The translations under genes and the position numbers were made by a program. A stretch of DNA of 64,000 nt, taken from positions 202,789,645 to 202,853,644 of the forward strand of contig JBOZIK010000001.1 in the NCBI GenBank assembly GCA_051453625.1, given 5' to 3'. This document shows, piece after piece, positions 1 to 12,229 of this stretch; positions within the stretch are counted from its first letter, which is position 1; each line of letters opens with the position of its first letter. Under the pieces are notes generated by a model, which worked only from the letters and a program-made list of their open reading frames with translations, did no database searches and was not told where the DNA came from. This DNA is from Welwitschia mirabilis. Lineage: Eukaryota; Gnetophyta; Gnetopsida; Welwitschiales.

Positions 1-77
1 ACAAAATGGCGACATGTCTCCCCGACACGACTTTTTGAGTCTGCCGACATTTTGATTTGCCGACATTTTAATCATTG
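1..77 (-). mobile_element. hAT-like MITE, partial copy cut by window edge
   Basis: The reverse complement of this stretch matches the first 78 bases of the MITE at 3044-3515 with about ten mismatches, including the terminal CAATGATTAAAATGTC. The outer end of the element is therefore at base 77, and the rest lies left of the window. The copy is inverted relative to the one at 3044. Family assignment rests on the complete copy. Confidence 0.7.
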
Positions 78-454
78 ATCTCAACCCAGTATTGCAGCAA
101 AGAAAGGTGAAGTTTTCCAGAAAGGATGAAGAAGGGTACACTAGAGGGATGTCCTTGTACAAAAAATAAAAGAGAGTTTTCTTTCTCATAGGAAAGAGGT
201 TGCCTTGAGTAAAGTCCTCCGTAAACTCTCTCCAATTTGCCTATGAATGATAAGTATAGAGTACTGAGAAGAATAAAACTTTTTATTATAGAACTTCTAA
301 CTATAAAAACATCAATCCCTTCATTAAGGAGAAGCAGAGGGTATATATATATATAGGTCTTTCCCAACTAGAGAGGGAGAGAGACTATTGAGAACATGTG
401 AATAAATAACTAAAACATTTAGATATCGATAACGAGGAGAAACATTTAAAGTCA
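78..454. other. intergenic or intronic, no gene seen
   Basis: AT-rich sequence with a short (AT)n run near 340-355. The 99-residue minus-strand frame here has no recognisable domain, and I do not call it a gene. Confidence 0.4.
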
Positions 455-2110
455 TGGAGAAGTGTGTAGACGAACTTCCTCAAAAGAAGAAAGTGCCTTT
501 TGTCTTCCTCTTAAGTCTCCTTCATGATGAAGAAAGTATCATCAGCTAACTTGAGTCATGAAGAAAGATTTCCATGTGCATTTAAGATTGTCATCCAGGC
601 ATGAAAAGGGGAGCCACCAATTTAACTGACAAGCATTACAATACTGGAGGATGACTAGGAATCGAAGAGATTACAAAGAAAGGGTTCCCCAGATGCGAAG
701 ATCAAGAAGTGGAAGAAAAAGTAAAAGACTGCCTCCCTTAACTAAAACTACAGTTAAGGGAGTAATGTAGAAGAAAGCGAAGGGAATGAGATTATAGACT
801 CAAATAACATCTCCTTGTCCTCTCCAAATTAGCAATGATCCAACAATGTTATAACTTTTGAAGACTGAAAGAAGCAGTAATAAAATGTCTAGCTAATGAT
901 CGAATATGTGGTCTCTAATGGTGCCAGAAAGTATTACTACACCAGAATAATAGTCACCTCCCTAGTCATCAAGTTGCAACTCACCTCGCAGTGCAATGCC
1001 ACATGCAAGCTTGCTTGATTCTAACGTATCCTAAGGATTTGATGCAACCCTAGAAGTCTTATAGACCTGAGGTAATTAAACTCTGACGATCATGCTGTTC
1101 AAGGAAGAAGCTAGGCAAGAGGGGTTGAAGCAATCTAGGATGAGCTGGAGAACTAAATATCACAGAAAAAAGAGAAGAAGGAGGAGTCTGCCCAGAAGGG
1201 AAATTGAGCTAGAGTTTGGAGGCAGTTTGAGGCTGGATGAGGGTGAGAGGAAAGAGGATGGGATTTTAACTTCCACATGTAGGACATGGAAAAGGTGGAT
1301 TCCATACTCAGGGCATGGAACTGATCTGGATTCCACGCCTAAGGCATGGAATGTGAAGTCGAGCTTAGGTGTTAGAAGTGGAAAGAGAAAAGGGGAGAAA
1401 AGAAAGGAAGAGGATAGAAAAAGGGAAGAAGAAATGGGGAGATGAGGGAGAGGTGAGGAAGAGGGAAGAACTTTAGGCTCAAGGCTAAAGGAGATGTCTT
1501 TGTTTGAGGTGAACCCAAAGCTAGTTTGAAGGCTGCAAAAGCAGGCTACTAGAGATCTATATTCTCTATTGATCGTGAAAGAAGATCCGCATCCAAATTT
1601 TATTCTCGTGAGCTACTGGACGTCTGTATCATACGTAGGAAGGGGGCCTAGAGATGGGTTCCATAGACAAGATGTGGAAGAGTGTGGGATTTCGCGCCAA
1701 TGGCATTCAATACAGTGGGGGCTTGTGCGAGAAAAGGGGATAAGGGAAGAAGAAGAGAGAAGGAACAAAGAGAATGGTGGAGAATGGAGGAGAAAAGGAT
1801 GGAGATTAGGAGAATGATGTTAGATGGAGGAATTTGGATTAGGGTAAATCTTCCAAATGGAGGATGATGTCTAGAGGAGTCTTCCTGAGGCTATGAAGCC
1901 AAAAGGTTGGAGACTGACTAAAGCAAGTACCTAAGTAGAAGTAGTTGGATCCTTTAGAGAAGGGAGGTGGGAAAGAAAAGAAGGAAGTGGATGAAAGGAT
2001 AGCTCTTGAGGAAAAAAGTGAGGCTAGAAGGGACTAAAGGGGTCCCTAGTTCCTATCAAGTTGGGGTCCAACACTCACCCACCACCAAGCATCCATACAA
2101 AGGGATGCAG
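455..2110 (+). repeat. purine-rich dispersed repeat, copy 1
   Basis: Strongly GA-biased on the plus strand. It contains several short hairpin-forming units of the form TTCCAyrcctaaggCATGGAA, two of them in tandem near 1298-1350. The stretch around 955-1085 (with aaggatttgatgcaaccct) resembles 32205-32330 of another copy. The frames at 1092-1445 and 1569-1817 are low-complexity Arg/Glu/Lys translations of the purine bias and are not called as genes. The family is unrecognised; an LTR or untranslated leader of a large LTR element is possible. Boundaries are approximate. Confidence 0.5.
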
Positions 2111-3043
2111 AAAGGAGGTATTTGAGTATCCATGAGGGATCGAGGATTAGGAAGGTAGAGTTGGAGTTTATTCAACTCAGGTTAAATGAATGACACAACT
2201 TTTATGGATGAGAGGAAAGTACACCTTACATGAATAATTTGACTAATGTAAATTATGATAGATACAATCTCTTCCTGTTTTTGTCAGTCTCCATTACTCA
2301 ATATTAGTCATTATCACCTTTTCACACTTCCTAAGAAAACGTACCTTGGAATTTGTGAATACCCTAAAGCTGCATTTATAAAACTGGGGTCGTATTTCAT
2401 TTGTAAGTATTCCACTTGGCCTTGAAAACTTAAGTCTAAAATCAATTTGATCAATGTTTCTTTAGAACCTAGCAATGACCAACCTCTCAAGTCACCTAAA
2501 GGGGCATGTTCTTCAAAGACTACAAAATGTGTTGGCAGCTCTATTCTTTTTGCTATTGGTAAATCTCTACCTTCCTTTCTTTGCTTCCATCTATAGCATT
2601 GCTTTCTTTCTCACTTTATCTTTTAAAGAAGGATCAGCCTTAGAAGGGGGTGAACAGGGTGATAATAAGAGTAAAACAAACTCAAAAATTAATCTTCATT
2701 AGAAGATCATTTAGATAGAGACAAGCAGATAAAAAGAATCACCAGAACTCAAGTGGGTATTTTTGTTAATAGTGGTTAACAATCACTCTTCAGCTAGCAG
2801 ACCAAGTGTCTTTTCCTGGATTCTATTATTCAACTGTATGGTTTTCCACAGTCACCATAAAACCTTTCTACAATAATGGCTTTTTAGGGCAAATCCAAAA
2901 ACGTTACAAACAAGCAGAAGAGGAATGTCAGATGTCCATAACTGCACTAAGTTACTATGGCTTCACCTGAAGAAGAATCACTCTTGTAGCTTGATGGCAC
3001 AGTGGTACCTAACAACCACATATCACACAGACAAGCTTAGCCC
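2111..3043. other. no gene seen
   Basis: No domain or repeat was recognised. The last eight bases (3036-3043, CTTAGCCC) are the left target-site duplication of the MITE that follows. Confidence 0.4.
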
Positions 3044-3515
3044 CAATGAGTAAAATGTCAGCAAATTAAAACGTCGGCAGGCTCAAAAAGTCATGTCGGT
3101 GAGACATGTCACCACTGTGTCAGCAATATGTCAGCGCAAAATGTCGGCAATTGTTTTTCTCAAAAAAATGCAAAGCTTATTAATTTAATAAGATGTGCAA
3201 TCAATCAATGCTCTACTAGCAAAAATGGATTTTGCATAAGAAAACTGTGATCTTTCCCCTCAATTTTACTCACTGTTCCCTGATCTGTTGCACAGAAAAT
3301 GGTTTTTTTTCGCTAGAAAATAGTTTTAATGGTACCTGTGTGAGACATTTTGGAAAAAGTCGGCAAAAAGTCGGCAAAAAGTCAGAAATGTCGGAAATGT
3401 CGCCGACTTTTTCAAAATGTCGACTGAAAATGTCGGCTGACTTAAAGACATTTTCAATTTGAAAAAAGGGCGACATGTCACCAAAAATTCACATGTCGCG
3501 ACATTTTAATCATTG
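3044..3515 (+). mobile_element. hAT-like MITE, complete, 472 bp
   Basis: The element is bounded by a perfect 8-bp target duplication CTTAGCCC (3036-3043 and 3516-3523). Its ends are near-perfect inverted repeats, CAATGAGTAAAATGTC on the left and the complement of CAATGATTAAAATGTC on the right. An 8-bp duplication with CA..TG ends is typical of the hAT superfamily. There is no transposase, so it is non-autonomous. The interior is packed with GTCGGC/CGACAT motifs, including a short tandem run of gtcggcaaaaa near 3358-3385, and also carries CGACATGTCG-type palindromes. Such clustered subterminal motifs could be transposase-binding sites, which is an inference. Confidence 0.8.
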
Positions 3516-3523
3516 CTTAGCCC

Positions 3524-5361
3524 TAGAGATTTTTATGACCAAAGTGTTTGCGCTAGATAAAATCTTACAAAATGAAGTAGTAGCCTTTACAAGAAAAGTT
3601 TCAATTTATATAAGATGCTAGGGCTTCTAATGGATTTGCGATCAATGTGTGATCTCCAGTTCCCTACACCTTTCTCCGAATCACATGAAGTGCACTAACA
3701 TTTAGAAAGATCAAACGGCCATTTATTCAGTCGACCTCAAACAATATTTATTCGACCTGACGGGCATGTTACAACAAATCTAAGAGGGATTTCGTCGCCC
3801 TCACAAGAAGTTCGGTCGCCCTTAGGACATTCGGTTTGTAGGTCAAAAAGACAGCTCAGTTGAATCCAACCAACCTCAAAAATCTAAGGTCGTCATCAAA
3901 AGAATCAATTTTGCTAACAAAAAATCAGTTGATTTTAATTTGGTAACCTCAAAAAATGAGGTCACCCTCAACTAGATCACCCTCAGAGTTTGTCTGATTG
4001 CCCTCAGAATAAGCAGTTTTCAATAGGATGGACAAGAAAACTTTAGGTTGCTCTTAGCACTCATTTGGTCAACCCAACCTAAAATGCATCTTAGAAAAAC
4101 ACTAGAAAACACTTTCGAAAAGGGGCATCAATTGCAACACCATTTCCAACAATCTCTTCCTAGGTTAGAGTAGAGACCTTTGCAATTGAATCCTCCTATT
4201 CTTTAGTGCCCATTGGAATGGCATCCACTACTGTTTACCTCCAACATTGGGCCACATGTTGTCATTTGGGCAAAAAGGTGCATGGGAAATATGGTACAAT
4301 TGACTACTACTCCCTTTTCACCCTCATCAAAGATGATTTCATGCTAGAACCCAACCTCAAACAATCTAGTTTGTTTGAGCTTCTTTACTTTCCTCTTGTT
4401 AAGACCTTTCCTTACCACACAGAGGACACCATCTTCAATTGAGACCCAACCTTAAAGAAGAGTCAATCCCTCTTTGCCTATAACCCAAAAGAACCTCGCT
4501 CGATTCATTCCCGTATTCATGTCTATGTTGCTAATATTGGATAGATGTCTAAAATCTCTCTTCTAGGGAACATGCCAACACTCTTACCCTCTATCTGACC
4601 GCAAGTAAGAGTAGTCCATCTCTCTAGAGGAGTGAAGGTCACCTAAGGTGCCTACTGAGGCCCTCTAAAGTGAGAAGGATGATCTGGAGATCTCTGATTA
4701 TTGGGTCATTCATGGGGCTCTTACAACAGCTAAGGCTACAACCTTGTCTGCTAACAAATTCTTCCCCTCAGAAATCTCGGAGAGAGGCCATTCTCTGAAG
4801 TATCCTAGGAGATTTAGACTCTCACTTTGTAGGCCTTAAGCAATCGGCAATGAGTCTGGTAACCACCTTAAGCAATGAAGAATGACAAATGGCAAGAGTT
4901 CGAGAACACAACATATCACTAATTCGTCCATTTCTTAGCAACATTTTGTTCAACGCATATGCTTCAGAGAAGACTACAAACAAGCTCTAGGAGAAATTAA
5001 CAAAGTGATATGATGAACACTCTCATATGAATATGCTATGTATTCTAAATAAGGCTCTCAACTACAAGTTGAAGAATGAACCTCATGGAAATGAGACTCA
5101 AGGTCTATTTAATAGTGCTATCTTTTTTTACCTCAAAGTTGGCGACCTATAGTCACAACATTTATCATAGCAAACCCCAAGCCAACTTGAGATAATATTG
5201 TTACCACATTCTTGGATGTCGAGTGTAGCAAGAAAACCATTTCCACTATTGGAACTTCAAGCAAAACATAGTTTACAGAGAGAGTTTTGTAGGTCACAGT
5301 TTTGACCTAAATGCGTAGTAAGACCCAAAACCTTCACAAGGATCTTTTAATGACTCAACAG
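3524..5361. other. unclassified repeat-like DNA, no gene
   Basis: At 3700-4060 short motifs such as ccctcag, cgccctca and gacctcaa recur, giving an LTR-like, periodic look. The plus-strand frame at 4206-4442 (78 residues) and the frames after it have no recognised domain. They could be a decayed retroelement gag. Confidence 0.35.
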
Positions 5362-5461
5362 NNNNNNNNNNNNNNNNNNNNNNNNNNNNNNNNNNNNNNN
5401 NNNNNNNNNNNNNNNNNNNNNNNNNNNNNNNNNNNNNNNNNNNNNNNNNNNNNNNNNNNNN
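5362..5461. other. assembly gap, 100 N
   Basis: A run of exactly 100 N, the usual size of an unknown-length gap. Any protein drawn through it is an artefact. Confidence 0.99.
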
Positions 5462-6010
5462 CCCTCGTCCACCCCCAATGTAGGAAAGAGACTTGGATTA
5501 CACACCTAAGGCATGGAATTCTGGGGAGAGCCTAATGAAAAGGCTTGAAAAGGAAAGGGGTGCAGAAGGGAGTGAGGACGAGAAACAAAGAGGAGGAAGG
5601 AGATCTTCTAGTGGCAAAGGACTATGAAGGATGAAGGAGGAGTCAGATAGGACAAAGTGAAACCACACAATGGACAATCATTTCTGAAGGGGTCTTCTTG
5701 TTCAACTAGGATCAGAAGGCTAGAGACAAGCTGAACGCAGATTTCTATGCCAAAAGAAAGGGATCAAGCCTAAGATTGGGGGTGAGAGTGAGGAGAAGAG
5801 GTATGTTTTCGAGTTTTTCCACACCTAAGACATGGAATAAAGTCCATTCCATGACCATGGCATGGAATGCTAGAGTCAAGGAAGAAGGAGACGTGGTGGA
5901 AGAGGGTCAAAAGGGACATGTAGCTTGCACCAGATGGAAAAGTGAAGGGGAATAGAATGAGGTATAATGGGGTCCCCCAACTCTTGGGGGTCGGGTTGGA
6001 ATCCATCAGT
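5462..6010 (+). repeat. purine-rich dispersed repeat, copy 2
   Basis: Shares with copy 1 the GA bias and the 'cctaaggcatggaa' unit (near 5500-5520 and 5819-5836). It contains a perfect 9-bp inverted repeat with a 7-base loop at 5845-5869 (CATTCCATG / CATGGAATG). No gene. Confidence 0.5.
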
Positions 6011-6049
6011 AACCTCTACAGCTCTCAATTTTTCTTTTGGTTGTGCAAT

Positions 6050-6880
6050 AGGTAAAAGCAAAAGGACTTAATTCAGAAGAAATCTTCAGTAGAGAAAACC
6101 ATTTGTTTAGAGTCAACTCATTCTAATTTAGTAGGACCAATAAATTATGTTTCTATAGGCAATGCTTCATTTTTCATCTCTCTTGTTCATGATCATAGTA
6201 AGAAAATACAATTATATCCCCTACAATCAAAGATATGGCCCCTAATGCATCTACAAAATTTGATTCTAAAGTTGAAATTACAACATGCAAGAAAATAAAA
6301 CATTTGCTAGGCAACTATAATGGTGAATTTTGCTTGCTTGGAGTTTGAGAAAGTTTGTAGGAAAGAAGGAATTATCAATGAGAAAACAGTTTCTAGTACA
6401 CCACAACAAAATGGTGCTGCAAAACAAAACAATAGAACCATCATGAAAAGGGTTAGAACTTAAAATGTCTAAATCAGGAGTGTCCAAGAACTTGTGGGCA
6501 TAGGTGGCAAAGAACTGGGAGGTATTGTGTGACGTTTAGAGTGCCATACTCTTCGCCTAAAATGCAGTAGTTCATTCTCAGACCAAACATAACGATGTTA
6601 GGTGTTATTTCATTGGAAAAGCCATTAAAAAATGACAATTGTAGCTTACCTATGGTCATACAAAGAATGTAGTGAATGCCTTGACCAAGACAATAAGAGT
6701 CGAAACAAACTCCTTCCACACAAGATGGATGGGACTGATGCTTACGTGATGGTCTAGGAATGGAAAGCAGCCGTGCACCTCTTGGGATGTCGGAGATGGA
6801 GTTTCTCCTTGAGGATCACTGACTTTGGCCTCAAGTGAGAGAACCTTGAGGATCACTGACTTTGGCCTCAAGTGAGAGAA
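6050..6880 (+). pseudogene. Copia pol remnant with large internal deletion
   Basis: Around 6120-6235 the plus strand encodes a Copia integrase-like segment ending in VHDHSKKIQLYPLQSK. At about 6300-6470 it encodes the integrase region containing EGIINEKTV and TPQQNGAA. It then passes, after a stretch with stops, to the end of RNase H at about 6570-6690 (QTKHNDVRCYFIG, NALTKT). The whole reverse transcriptase and most of RNase H are missing, so this is a deletion derivative. A purine-rich tract (tcaagtgagagaac) at the end resembles the tract before the 3' LTR of the Copia at 33035. Several in-frame stops show it is dead. Confidence 0.75.
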
Positions 6881-6881
6881 C
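6808..6881. repeat. 37-bp tandem duplication
   Basis: Two identical adjacent copies of a 37-bp unit beginning cttgaggatcactgac. It covers the polypurine-like tract at the end of the Copia remnant. Confidence 0.85.
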
Positions 6882-7280
6882 CTTGTAATGTGAAGCAGAA
6901 GTCTATTTTTCTCCTCTCTTTGTTATATTCTTATGTTGATCCCATTTCATTCTAAAAGGTGGATTTAATAATAAAATTACCTTGTGGCTGTTATTGAACT
7001 CATTTAAAGAAAAAAGGCAATATGATAGTTAGGCAGAAGTTAAGGTTGGTTTGTTACTTTAATCTAACTCTTCTCTTGTGTATACCCCCCAAACGATGGA
7101 GGGTTGTGGTTTGGTGTGCTTCATGGCAATTTGTATTCTCTGAAGCTTTTGTCTAGTAATAAAAGCTCTACACTACTGTCCCACTGATGTAGGATAGAAA
7201 GGCACCAAACATTGTCAAACTTTTTGTTGCCTTCTGTGTTTCATCTGTGTTTGCATTTGTTGACCTCACTTTATGCTACA
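6882..7280 (+). mobile_element. probable 3' LTR of the Copia remnant
   Basis: It directly follows the RNase H end and purine tract, and starts tgtaatgtgaagcagaag. That resembles the tgttgggatatgaagcgaa start of the Copia LTR at 33035. The right boundary is not defined and no partner LTR was found. Confidence 0.4.
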
Positions 7281-9081
7281 CAAATTTTCAAAAGAAGCTC
7301 TACTTAAACAAACAACCAAACACACACGCACACATTCGTATGTATAAAATATAAATAAAATTTAAAACTAAACAGTTAAAGACCCTCCTAGAAAGCTGGG
7401 TTATAGGTAGAAGTAGAAACCCTCCCGACTCAGTCATTTAGTGTCTAAATCAGAAGCAATCAACACAAGCTCACTCATCTTGATCTCTGGATCCAACTTC
7501 TAAGTTGTCTAAAGAGACAATCCAAGGCTCATGGGTCAAAGCAGAAATAGCCCACATATCAAGATGTAGTTTAAAGCTGAGCATCTAAAAAGACAAACTG
7601 TCAGACATCAAAGATGAGNNNNNNNNNNAAGTATGCTTACAGCACCATTATGACACCCAAAACCTGTGTTACGACATAACTCCTAACACACCAAGTTTTC
7701 TTGCTTATCTAGGATTTGCCATCCACTCATGTCCTGACTAAGTAAACCTTGGAAATTTAACATTTCAATCAATTTCGTATATTGACGTTACTACAGAATC
7801 TATATGTACGAAAAATTAATTAAGAATCTGTCCCACATTCATGGCTGAATGGAGTTGAAAGGGAAAAAAATTGTAAAGAAAGATNNNNNNNNNNNNNNNN
7901 NNNNNNNNNNNNNNNNNNNNNNNNNNNNNNNNNNNNNNNNNNNNNNNNNNNNNNNNNNNNNNNNNNNNNNNNNNNNNNNNNNNNNNNNNNNNNNNNNNNN
8001 NNNNNNNNNNNNNNNNNNNNNNNNNNNNNNNNNNNNNNNNNNNNNNNNNNNNNNNNNNNNNNNNNNNNNNNNNNNNNNNNNNNNNNNNNNNNNNNNNNNN
8101 NNNNNNNNNNNNNNNNNNNNNNNNNNNNNNNNNNNNNNNNNNNNNNNNNNNNNNNNNNNNNNNNNNNNNNNNNNNNNNNNNNNNNNNNNNNNNNNNNNNN
8201 NNNNNNNNNNNNNNNNNNNNNNNNNNNNNNNNNNNNNNNNNNNNNNNNNNNNNNNNNNNNNNNNNNNNNNNNNNNNNNNNNNNNNNNNNNNNNNNNNNNN
8301 NNNNNNNNNNNNNNNNNNNNNNNNNNNNNNNNNNNNNNNNNNNNNNNNNNNNNNNNNNNNNNNNNNNNNNNNNNNNNNNNNNNNNNNNNNNNNNNNNNNN
8401 NNNNNNNNNNNNNNNNNNNNNNNNNNNNNNNNNNNNNNNNNNNNNNNNNNNNNNNNNNNNNNNNNNNNNNNNNNNNNNNNNNNNNNNNNNNNNNNNNNNN
8501 NNNNNNNNNNNNNNNNNNNNNNNNNNNNNNNNNNNNNNNNNNNNNNNNNNNNNNNNNNNNNNNNNNNNNNNNNNNNNNNNNNNNNNNNNNNNNNNNNNNN
8601 NNNNNNNNNNNNNNNNNNNNNNNNNNNATGTAAGAGAATATAGAATTTTCGCTTATGTGGAATACTGAATGCATTTAATTTGAACACTCAATACACATGA
8701 TAAATGATAGCATAAATACAGATACCAGGAAATTCATGAAATAAGAAATTATATGCATCCTCCTCCAAGAAAGTTAACTATCAAAAAAGCATATGTAGAC
8801 TAACTGTCTAATCAGAAAATAGGATAAAAACTAAAGAATCACCCTAAACACAGTCTCTGAGACTCATAAGACCTTACTCTTCCCTACGTCGGTGCATCAA
8901 ATTTAATAATGGTCTTTTCTCCAAAGCCTTTGGAAGCCTGNNNNNNNNNNTATTCGTTGATTATTGATCTGTTTGAGGAATTTAAGTTTGGTTAGAATAT
9001 CTAAATAATGGACTCTACTATCATTACATTTTTTTAATCGCTAGACATCTCTAGCAAGTATACCAAAATCATGTGGTTTAC
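7281..9081. other. no gene seen; contains three gaps
   Basis: N runs occupy 7619-7628 (10), 7885-8627 (743) and 8941-8950 (10). The long frames through 7820-8687 are produced by the 743-N run and mean nothing. This is where the next exon of the protease gene would be expected, but none could be recognised, so it is in the gap or left of the window. Confidence 0.5.
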
Positions 9082-9339
9082 CTCTGCAACTAGAAGTCTT
9101 TCACCTTCTTTTAGAGAACATGAATTTTCAACAGCTTGTATGAGATCTTTATATCTGCCCTGTTTTGGTACTGTAACTGTATATGCTGTTGGTACTGTGT
9201 TTCCATCACTGCTAAAAACTGTCACTGTCATCATGCGAGTTGTTGATGTAGGCAATGGCAATGAAAGGTACATAAATGGATCAAACGTAACTGATACTTT
9301 GTTACACACTGGGCACACCAATGTTGACTTATATTGTCC
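9082..9339 (-). CDS. UBP: UBP exon g: zinc-ribbon part of catalytic domain
   Basis: 258 nt, 86 codons. It begins [20 protein letters not shown] and continues [10 protein letters not shown], the first CxxC of the structural zinc site and the strand after it. It ends [11 protein letters not shown] before donor GTAAAC. Acceptor ctgccag precedes 9339. The frame joins exon f exactly (..DICQ|GQYKS..), which is the normal contiguous sequence in this family. That contiguity is the evidence that the 32.8-kb interval is a single intron and not two gene fragments. The following exons are not visible. Confidence 0.92.
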
Positions 9340-11983
9340 CTGGCAGCAGATATCAAAGTTGTCAAAATAATGACAAAACCCAGACTGATACAACAGCCAA
9401 AAACAACAAAAAGGAAAAAGAAAAACAGCATCGTCTTTGCACTTCCTCATAGACAAGAGTTATGACATATCAGTTTTATAGAATTTTCGTTTGTGTGTTG
9501 ATTCTTGATTAACATTTTACATGATGTTTCTGTATGAAATTCTGACATCAAAATGATTTTTTCTTGACCTTACAACCTGGACTTAGAAAGAGAGAGAACT
9601 CAAATATTCCAAACACAGGTAACTTAGAATTTTAAAGCCTCCTAGGGTTTATTCATGGTAACGTTGTTTCTTTTTTTATGTTCTGCTGTATTTGATAATA
9701 GGTGTGAATATTTATATCCAACGTAACTTTTCAGCATGACTATTCATAATTCTGTTAATTCTTAGTCAATCATTCAATTATCTATATTAAGGAATTTAAA
9801 GTATTGACTTTATCATATGAACCCACAAAATTCCTCTAGTTACCTACTGAAATCAATTTCTAGTTTCACAGCTATACTAGATAGTGTTGTACTTACCAAG
9901 CAAAAAACTTTTGTACCAACCTAGTTTGTTCAATAAGTTCCTTTATCACAGAATACTTATTGTGTGTTATCACAGAATACTTATTGTATGTTAGAATCCA
10001 TGATATGATTACTGAACAGTTCAACATCACAAGTTGTAAGTAATGATTTATGGCCATTGATTAAACAACATCCACAACACTCCTCCTTAACTATAGCTAT
10101 ATCATTCTACATTGGCTTGACAAAACCTTTTATACCACTTATCATACTTTGAATGGATGTGATACTTCTCTAGTGCAATCCAACCATAAAAATAAAAACC
10201 CTCATTACTTAATCATGACTTTCACATCATTATTCTTCTTCAATGTATTTTTTCATCATCCTCAGGTATATGGCCTAACCCAAAGGTATAAAATGATACA
10301 CTCCACGTTTTCAGGCAATTATGATCATGATACTGTCATGCTATCTTGATTTTGAACAACATCATTCTTGTGTGATCAAGAACATCCTAAGTACCTTACC
10401 TCAACGCTTTAAAGTCAGGATCTGAAACACAATCTTTGTTGTTCACCACAGAATGTGCCAACTAATATAATTTTACTCTACTACTCATATTATGGACAAA
10501 CTTTTTACTACATAGGTTCTCATGTTTAGCATTTTACCAAGATCAGTAATTAGAACAATGCAGGATTTTATTAATGTACATTTCTATGGAGTTTGTTCCC
10601 CCTTGACTCTTCCTCCATGCTGAGCAATACCTTTTTTCAGGATTTACATCTCTTTGTCCAATGTTCAACCTGGTTGTCACGGGGTGGATATTCTTCCTCC
10701 TTGTACATATGATTAGAAAAAGGCAAATAGGCCCAATACACTGCTCACCTTAAAGATTTCATGATTGCATACATGGACTCTATTGATTTTGCCCAAAACG
10801 TTTAGAAGAAGATCATCTTAAACTTCCAATAACCACTTCTGCAGTCCTGGACCTCTTCTTCTGCCTGTACTCTCATCTCTTTTCTTTGGAAGGTCGGAAA
10901 ATAATTTGGCCACTTAAATTTCGGGCTTCTCCTCATTATGACAAAAACAAGCTAGCTCTGTAGTCATATCATTTAGATTATCTTGAAGTTTCTGATTCTC
11001 TTCTTTGAGATGCCTAAAATTCCAGCCCATTCTCACGTTACAATCTACATAAGAAATGAGTTACTCAGTAGTTCTTAGCTTTGCTAACCACAACAACCCC
11101 TGCATGTGCTTTATTTCAAATGAAACTTGCTCCAAGGGACTCCTAACTTTGTCATGGAATTCATTAAGTTCTGTCTGTTTGCCATGGTTGACTCCAAGAT
11201 TTTCAATCAAGTTCTTGTCTTGTTTCAGATTTGTGAACTCCGTCTCAGCCTTCAGAACATCACCCCTCAACAATTCTACTCAAACTAAATTTAACACTAT
11301 TTATGCATTCATGTTCCTTAAGATGCAAACAAAAATATTAACTTCATTCAGTACATCAACCTCCAACTCTTTTTCTGTATATTAAATTATTGGATTAATA
11401 TAGTCTTCAAGCTTGGTATGAGTTCTCCCATGAATCATTACCATCATCATATCTACTCATTATAATGTTCAATAAAATGAGGAATGACAAAAATCAAGGC
11501 ATTAAGAAATTCACAACCTTGAGAAAGAGAGGAATATCAATGGCAAATTCCAAAAATTCAAAGGCGTAGGCGAGAACGAAAGTAGCATTAAACTTGCCCA
11601 CAAAAGCAAATAGGTTCTCAAGGGTGAACAAGATAATCGCTCCCTTGAATCTTCTTCTATAAAGATTGGCTGCTTCAACACCTGCCCTGGCTAAACCACA
11701 CAAGCATCCTGATCATCATGGACTCAATAGATTATATCCTATAGAATATCATGGAATAACTTGATAAGACCACCAAGATGCATAGAGTGTTGGAAGGACA
11801 ACCATCAATAGTGAACTGTCACAATCTTCCGAATTTTCATAGTCATCCCATCACAGATCAATTGTGTCCACCTAAGCTTCTTTCCAACCTCCACAAAATC
11901 AATGACTTTGCTTCAACACAAGAAATGTGATGATATTGTACTTATCTTTAATCAATACCCTTTTTAAAATCACCCCAACAAAT
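9340..11983. other. start of giant intron, no gene recognised
   Basis: Mostly AT-rich. Minus-strand frames at 11061-11273 (charged, coiled-coil-like) and 11494-11703 (hydrophobic) sit close together and could be a decayed retroelement gag, but I recognise no domain. Bases 11979-11983 (CAAAT) are the left target duplication of the next element. Confidence 0.4.
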
Positions 11984-12089
11984 TGTTGAGTGTGTGACCC
12001 CCGTGCCTAGCCCAACAAGTAGGTAAATATAAAGGGTTCTAGTTTCCACCTAAGTCATGGCTTTTGGTGTGATGCTAATGGGCCCAACA
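11984..12089 (+). repeat. left 106-bp TRIM-like LTR
   Basis: Starts TGTTGAGTG and ends GGGCCCAACA. It is about 86% identical to 16613-16718 by eye. It is followed after two bases by the primer-binding site. Confidence 0.85.
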
Positions 12090-12091
12090 CT

Positions 12092-12104
12092 TGGTATCAA
12101 AGCA
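12092..12104 (+). other. primer-binding site 1
   Basis: TGGTATCAAAGC matches the 3' end of plant initiator Met-tRNA (consensus TGGTATCAGAGC) with one difference. The sequence after it (actagattttgg) also resembles that after the second site at 16515. Confidence 0.8.
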
Positions 12105-12229
12105 CTAGATTTTGGAGCTCACATGCTTTGGTGATAGTTTGATGTTCATACAATATTTTTTGGCATTCGTACAATCATCCATATAGTCGTATGGTAGAAT
12201 CATGATGAAGCATTTGTAGATTACAAACA

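Noticed and set aside
1092-1817. Two or three plus-strand ORFs rich in Arg, Glu and Lys
   Set aside because: They reflect purine-rich low-complexity DNA, overlap in frames and show no domain.
7820-8687. Three frames of 264-284 residues
   Set aside because: They are translations of a 743-N gap with a few real residues at each end.
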